Shown here piece after piece: positions 3,885 through 6,583 of a stretch of DNA of 6,583 nt. This DNA is from Verrucomicrobiota bacterium (GTDB lineage: Bacteria > Verrucomicrobiota > Verrucomicrobiia > Opitutales > Opitutaceae): NCBI GenBank assembly GCA_003694825.1, contig RFJS01000259.1, forward strand, positions 1-6,583. Direction: 5' to 3'. Below the pieces are notes generated by a model. The model made no database searches and was not told the origin of the DNA. It worked only from the letters and a program-made list of their open reading frames with translations. Made by a program: the position numbers and the translations under genes. Every line of letters starts with the position of its first letter. The stretch's first letter is position 1.

Positions 3885-6583
3885 ATGTCCAGACGCACAC
3901 AAAAGCACGCCAACCAACGCCTCGCCTTCGACGCGCGGGACTCACGCGAACGCCGCCTCGCCGCCTGCAAGCGCTTCCTCCGGCTCGAAGGAGACATGAT
4001 TCGCATGCGCCACCGCGGCGGCGAATCCGGCCTGCGCATCGCCCGGGCCCGCTCCGGCGTCATCGACGTCCTGATCGAACGCCTCTTCGAACCCGTCCGC
4101 ATCCAGCTCCCGACAGGAGACGACGACCCGCGCGTCGCGCTCGTCGCGCTCGGTGGCTACGGCCGTCAGGAGCTTTGCCCGCTCAGCGACATCGACATCA
4201 TGTTTCTCTACCCCTCCGATGTCCGGGGCCCCGCGCTCAAGCAAACCCAGGAGCTCCTCACCGATCAGATCCTCTACATCCTCTGGGACCTCGGCCTGAA
4301 AGTCGGCCACTCCTTTCGCTCCATCGACGAGGCCATCCAGGAGGCGCGCAAAGACATCCTGACCAAAACCGCTCTGCTCGAAGCCCGTCTCATCACCGGC
4401 ACCGCCACCACCTTCGAGGCTTTCCAGCAGGCCTACCGCAACGACTACCTCAAGGAAAACGCTCGCGAATACATCGCCCAGCGCCTCGAAGACCAGAAAC
4501 TGCGTCGCGCCAAATACGGCGACACTGTCTTCCTCCAGGAGCCCGACATCAAAAACGGCGTCGGCGGCCTCCGCGACTACCAGAACACCGTCTGGATGGC
4601 CCGCGTCAAACTCGGCGTCAACAGCCTCGACGAGCTCATCCCCCGCAACCTCCTGACCGAAGCCGAACTGCGCGACTTCGACCGCGCCTACAACTTTCTC
4701 CTGCGCGTGCGCAACGAACTCCACTTCTCCAGCAAACGCGCCACCGACATCCTCCACCTCGAAAAACAACCGCGCATCGCCGCCGCCCTCGGCTACGACG
4801 ACCGCGACTACGTCACGCGTATCGAAAAGTTCATGCGCGACTACTATCGCTGCGCGCAGACCATCTACCGCACCTCCCGGCTTCTCGAACGTCGCCTCGC
4901 CCTTCGCCCCGACGAAAACGGCAACGACAAGATCACATTCCGCGAAGTCCTCCGGGCTCGCCGCCTCGAGCGCACCCGCCGCCTCGACGGCTTCGTCCTC
5001 CGCGGACGCGAACTCACCAGCGAAAACGACGACGTCTTCGCCGAAGACCCCGTCCGCCTCATCCGCGTCTTTCGCCATTGCCAGCAGCTCGGCTGCAAAC
5101 CCGACCTCGAACTCGTCAACCTCATCCGCAACTCCACCCACCTGCTCACCCCGAAAATCGTCAGCACGCCGGAAGCCTGTCGGTCCTTCCGCGCCATCCT
5201 CTCGGACGTCGGCCGTGTCTACAAAAGCCTCTACGCCATGCACGAGCTCGGCGTCCTCGAACGCATCATCCCCGAATGGGAGCACATCACCTGCCTCGTC
5301 CAGCACGAGCACTACCACCGCTACACCGCCGACGTTCACACCCTCCACACGATCCGCGAACTCGACCGCGTCTTCACCGACCCCGATCCCATCTACGAAC
5401 GCTATCGCCGCGAAATCCATGAAGCGGTTCAGCCCGACCTGCTCTACCCCGTGCTCCTGCTCCACGACATCGGCAAGGCCGAGGGCATCAAAAACCACGC
5501 TGAATCCGGCGCCCGGATCGCCGACCCCATCCTCGCCCGCCTCGGCTTCAACGAGGAGCTCCGCGCCATCGCCCACTTTTTGATAAAAAACCACCTCACG
5601 ATGGCACGATTCTGGCAGAAGTACGACCTGGATGACCCTCAAACCACCGCTGCCTTTGCTGAAATCGTGGGCGATGCCGACCGGCTTCGTCACCTCTTCG
5701 TCCATACATTCTGCGATGCCCGGGGCACTGCCTCCGGACTCTGGAACAGCTACAAGGACACCCTCCACACCACTCTGTTCTCGAACACACTCGCCTACCT
5801 CAAACACGGCGGCGCCGTTCACCATCACGAAGCGAGGCGTTTCGAAATGACCAAACAAGACCTCCTTTCCCGCGACCTCGGCGAGATCAGCCGCGACGAA
5901 GTCGAGGCTCACTTCTCCCTCCTTCCCGAGCGCTACTTCATCTACACCGACAACGACGAGATCGCGCTGCACCTGCGCATGGTCCACCAGTTGCTCAAGA
6001 CCATCATCACCACCGACGCCGTCGGCTCACTCCACCCCATCATCGACTGGCGCGACGACCTCGAGCGCAGCCTCACCGTTGTCAACATCGTCACCTGGGA
6101 CCGTGCCGGCCTCTTCTACAAACTCGCCGGTGCCCTCAGCCTCGCCGGCCTCAACATCCTCAGCGCCAAAGTCATGTCCCGGAGCGACCACATCGCCATC
6201 GACACCTTCCACGTCGTCGCACCCGGTCGCGGCGTCGTCCAGAGCCAGCGCGTCATGGACGCCTTCCAAAAAAACGTCGACGCCGCCCTCATCTCCAACC
6301 GCGACCTCCTCCCCGAAATCCAGGACCTCGCCCGGAAAAACCGCGACCGCCTCTTCGGCAACGACGACAATCCCCTCCTGCACTCATTCACCCCACGCGT
6401 CGACGTCTACCACGAGCTCTCCCTGAAGCGAACCATCGTCGAAGTCCAGGCGCCCGATCAGATCGGCCTTCTCTACCTCCTCTCCAAAGCCATCACCGAA
6501 GCCGGCTTCGACATCACCTTCGCCCGCGTCAACACCGAGCGCGGCCTCGCCATCGACACGTTCTACATCGAGCCCTCCGGAGA
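3885..6583 (+). CDS. glnD: [Protein-PII] uridylyltransferase/uridylyl-removing enzyme (3' end cut by window)
   Basis: GlnD is the cytoplasmic nitrogen sensor. It uridylylates PII proteins (GlnB/GlnK) when glutamine is scarce and removes UMP when it is plentiful. The frame is open from the ATG at 3885 to the window edge, giving 899 full residues (E. coli GlnD is about 890 in total). Domains in order: the nucleotidyltransferase motif GGYGRQELCPLSDID (90-104), with metal-ligand Asp102 and Asp104; PDIKNGVGGLRD (220-231) and RNELHF (276-281); an HD phosphohydrolase domain with YTADVHTL (His485), LLHDIGK (His527, Asp528), KNHLTMARFW and FCDARGT (Asp611); and ACT1 from about 730 (VTWDRAGLFYKLAGAL). 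ACT2 starts at about 849 (APDQIGLLYLLSKAI) and is cut off, so only the last part of it should be missing. Both the transferase and hydrolase sites look intact. An in-frame TGA at 3840-3842, with no start codon between, fixes the start. There is no Shine-Dalgarno sequence. No PII gene is in view. Confidence 0.97.
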   Translation, partial: MSRRTQKHANQRLAFDARDSRERRLAACKRFLRLEGDMIRMRHRGGESGLRIARARSGVIDVLIERLFEPVRIQLPTGDDDPRVALVALGGYGRQELCPLSDIDIMFLYPSDVRGPALKQTQELLTDQILYILWDLGLKVGHSFRSIDEAIQEARKDILTKTALLEARLITGTATTFEAFQQAYRNDYLKENAREYIAQRLEDQKLRRAKYGDTVFLQEPDIKNGVGGLRDYQNTVWMARVKLGVNSLDELIPRNLLTEAELRDFDRAYNFLLRVRNELHFSSKRATDILHLEKQPRIAAALGYDDRDYVTRIEKFMRDYYRCAQTIYRTSRLLERRLALRPDENGNDKITFREVLRARRLERTRRLDGFVLRGRELTSENDDVFAEDPVRLIRVFRHCQQLGCKPDLELVNLIRNSTHLLTPKIVSTPEACRSFRAILSDVGRVYKSLYAMHELGVLERIIPEWEHITCLVQHEHYHRYTADVHTLHTIRELDRVFTDPDPIYERYRREIHEAVQPDLLYPVLLLHDIGKAEGIKNHAESGARIADPILARLGFNEELRAIAHFLIKNHLTMARFWQKYDLDDPQTTAAFAEIVGDADRLRHLFVHTFCDARGTASGLWNSYKDTLHTTLFSNTLAYLKHGGAVHHHEARRFEMTKQDLLSRDLGEISRDEVEAHFSLLPERYFIYTDNDEIALHLRMVHQLLKTIITTDAVGSLHPIIDWRDDLERSLTVVNIVTWDRAGLFYKLAGALSLAGLNILSAKVMSRSDHIAIDTFHVVAPGRGVVQSQRVMDAFQKNVDAALISNRDLLPEIQDLARKNRDRLFGNDDNPLLHSFTPRVDVYHELSLKRTIVEVQAPDQIGLLYLLSKAITEAGFDITFARVNTERGLAIDTFYIEPSG

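Noticed and set aside
4175..5422. A 415-codon plus-strand frame overlapping glnD
   Set aside because: It is an alternative frame of the real glnD reading, and the product is dominated by Arg, Pro and His. The frame starting at 3885 carries all the GlnD motifs.
3942..5987. A 681-codon open frame on the minus strand
   Set aside because: It lies opposite glnD, whose plus-strand product shows every expected GlnD motif. The antisense product is a monotonous Val/Glu/Asp/Ala/Gly-rich string with no recognisable domain, as expected when the sense strand is dominated by C-ending codons that leave few antisense stops.

Overview
The window is about 6.6 kb of GC-rich bacterial chromosome that looks like ordinary core-metabolism sequence. 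It carries three genes: cysH (PAPS reductase, minus strand, complete), valS (valyl-tRNA synthetase, minus strand, complete) and glnD (PII uridylyltransferase/uridylyl-removing enzyme, plus strand, cut by the right edge). No tRNA, rRNA, mobile element, CRISPR array or phage gene is visible. From memory of these families, the styles of ValRS (LTMGH, SSWLWP) and GlnD (KNHLTMARFWQ, FCDARGT) suggest a member of the Verrucomicrobiota, perhaps class Opitutae. This placement is an inference made without any search and should be held loosely.

Layout: cysH occupies 8-751 and is read leftward. A 302-base spacer (752-1053) separates it from valS, which lies upstream on the same strand. The cysH-proximal end of this spacer is a sharp AT-rich island (about 29% GC over 752-810). 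It holds a plausible sigma-70-like promoter and a 9-of-10-match inverted repeat that overlaps it, so cysH probably has its own regulated promoter rather than depending on valS readthrough. The rest of the spacer is GC-rich, with small hairpins and a CACACGC direct-repeat cluster. valS fills 1054-3777. It is divergent from glnD (3885 to beyond 6583), and a 107-base spacer must carry both promoters and both start regions.

The three genes serve different jobs (sulfate assimilation, translation, nitrogen signalling) and do not form one pathway. All three starts are fixed by an in-frame stop a short way upstream with no alternative start codon between, and none has a recognisable Shine-Dalgarno sequence.

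I found no convincing undescribed system. The items most worth a second look are the palindrome over the cysH promoter, the Thr in place of the first His of the ValRS HIGH motif, and the lack of Shine-Dalgarno sequences at all three starts. Very long open frames opposite valS and glnD are antisense shadows and are rejected.
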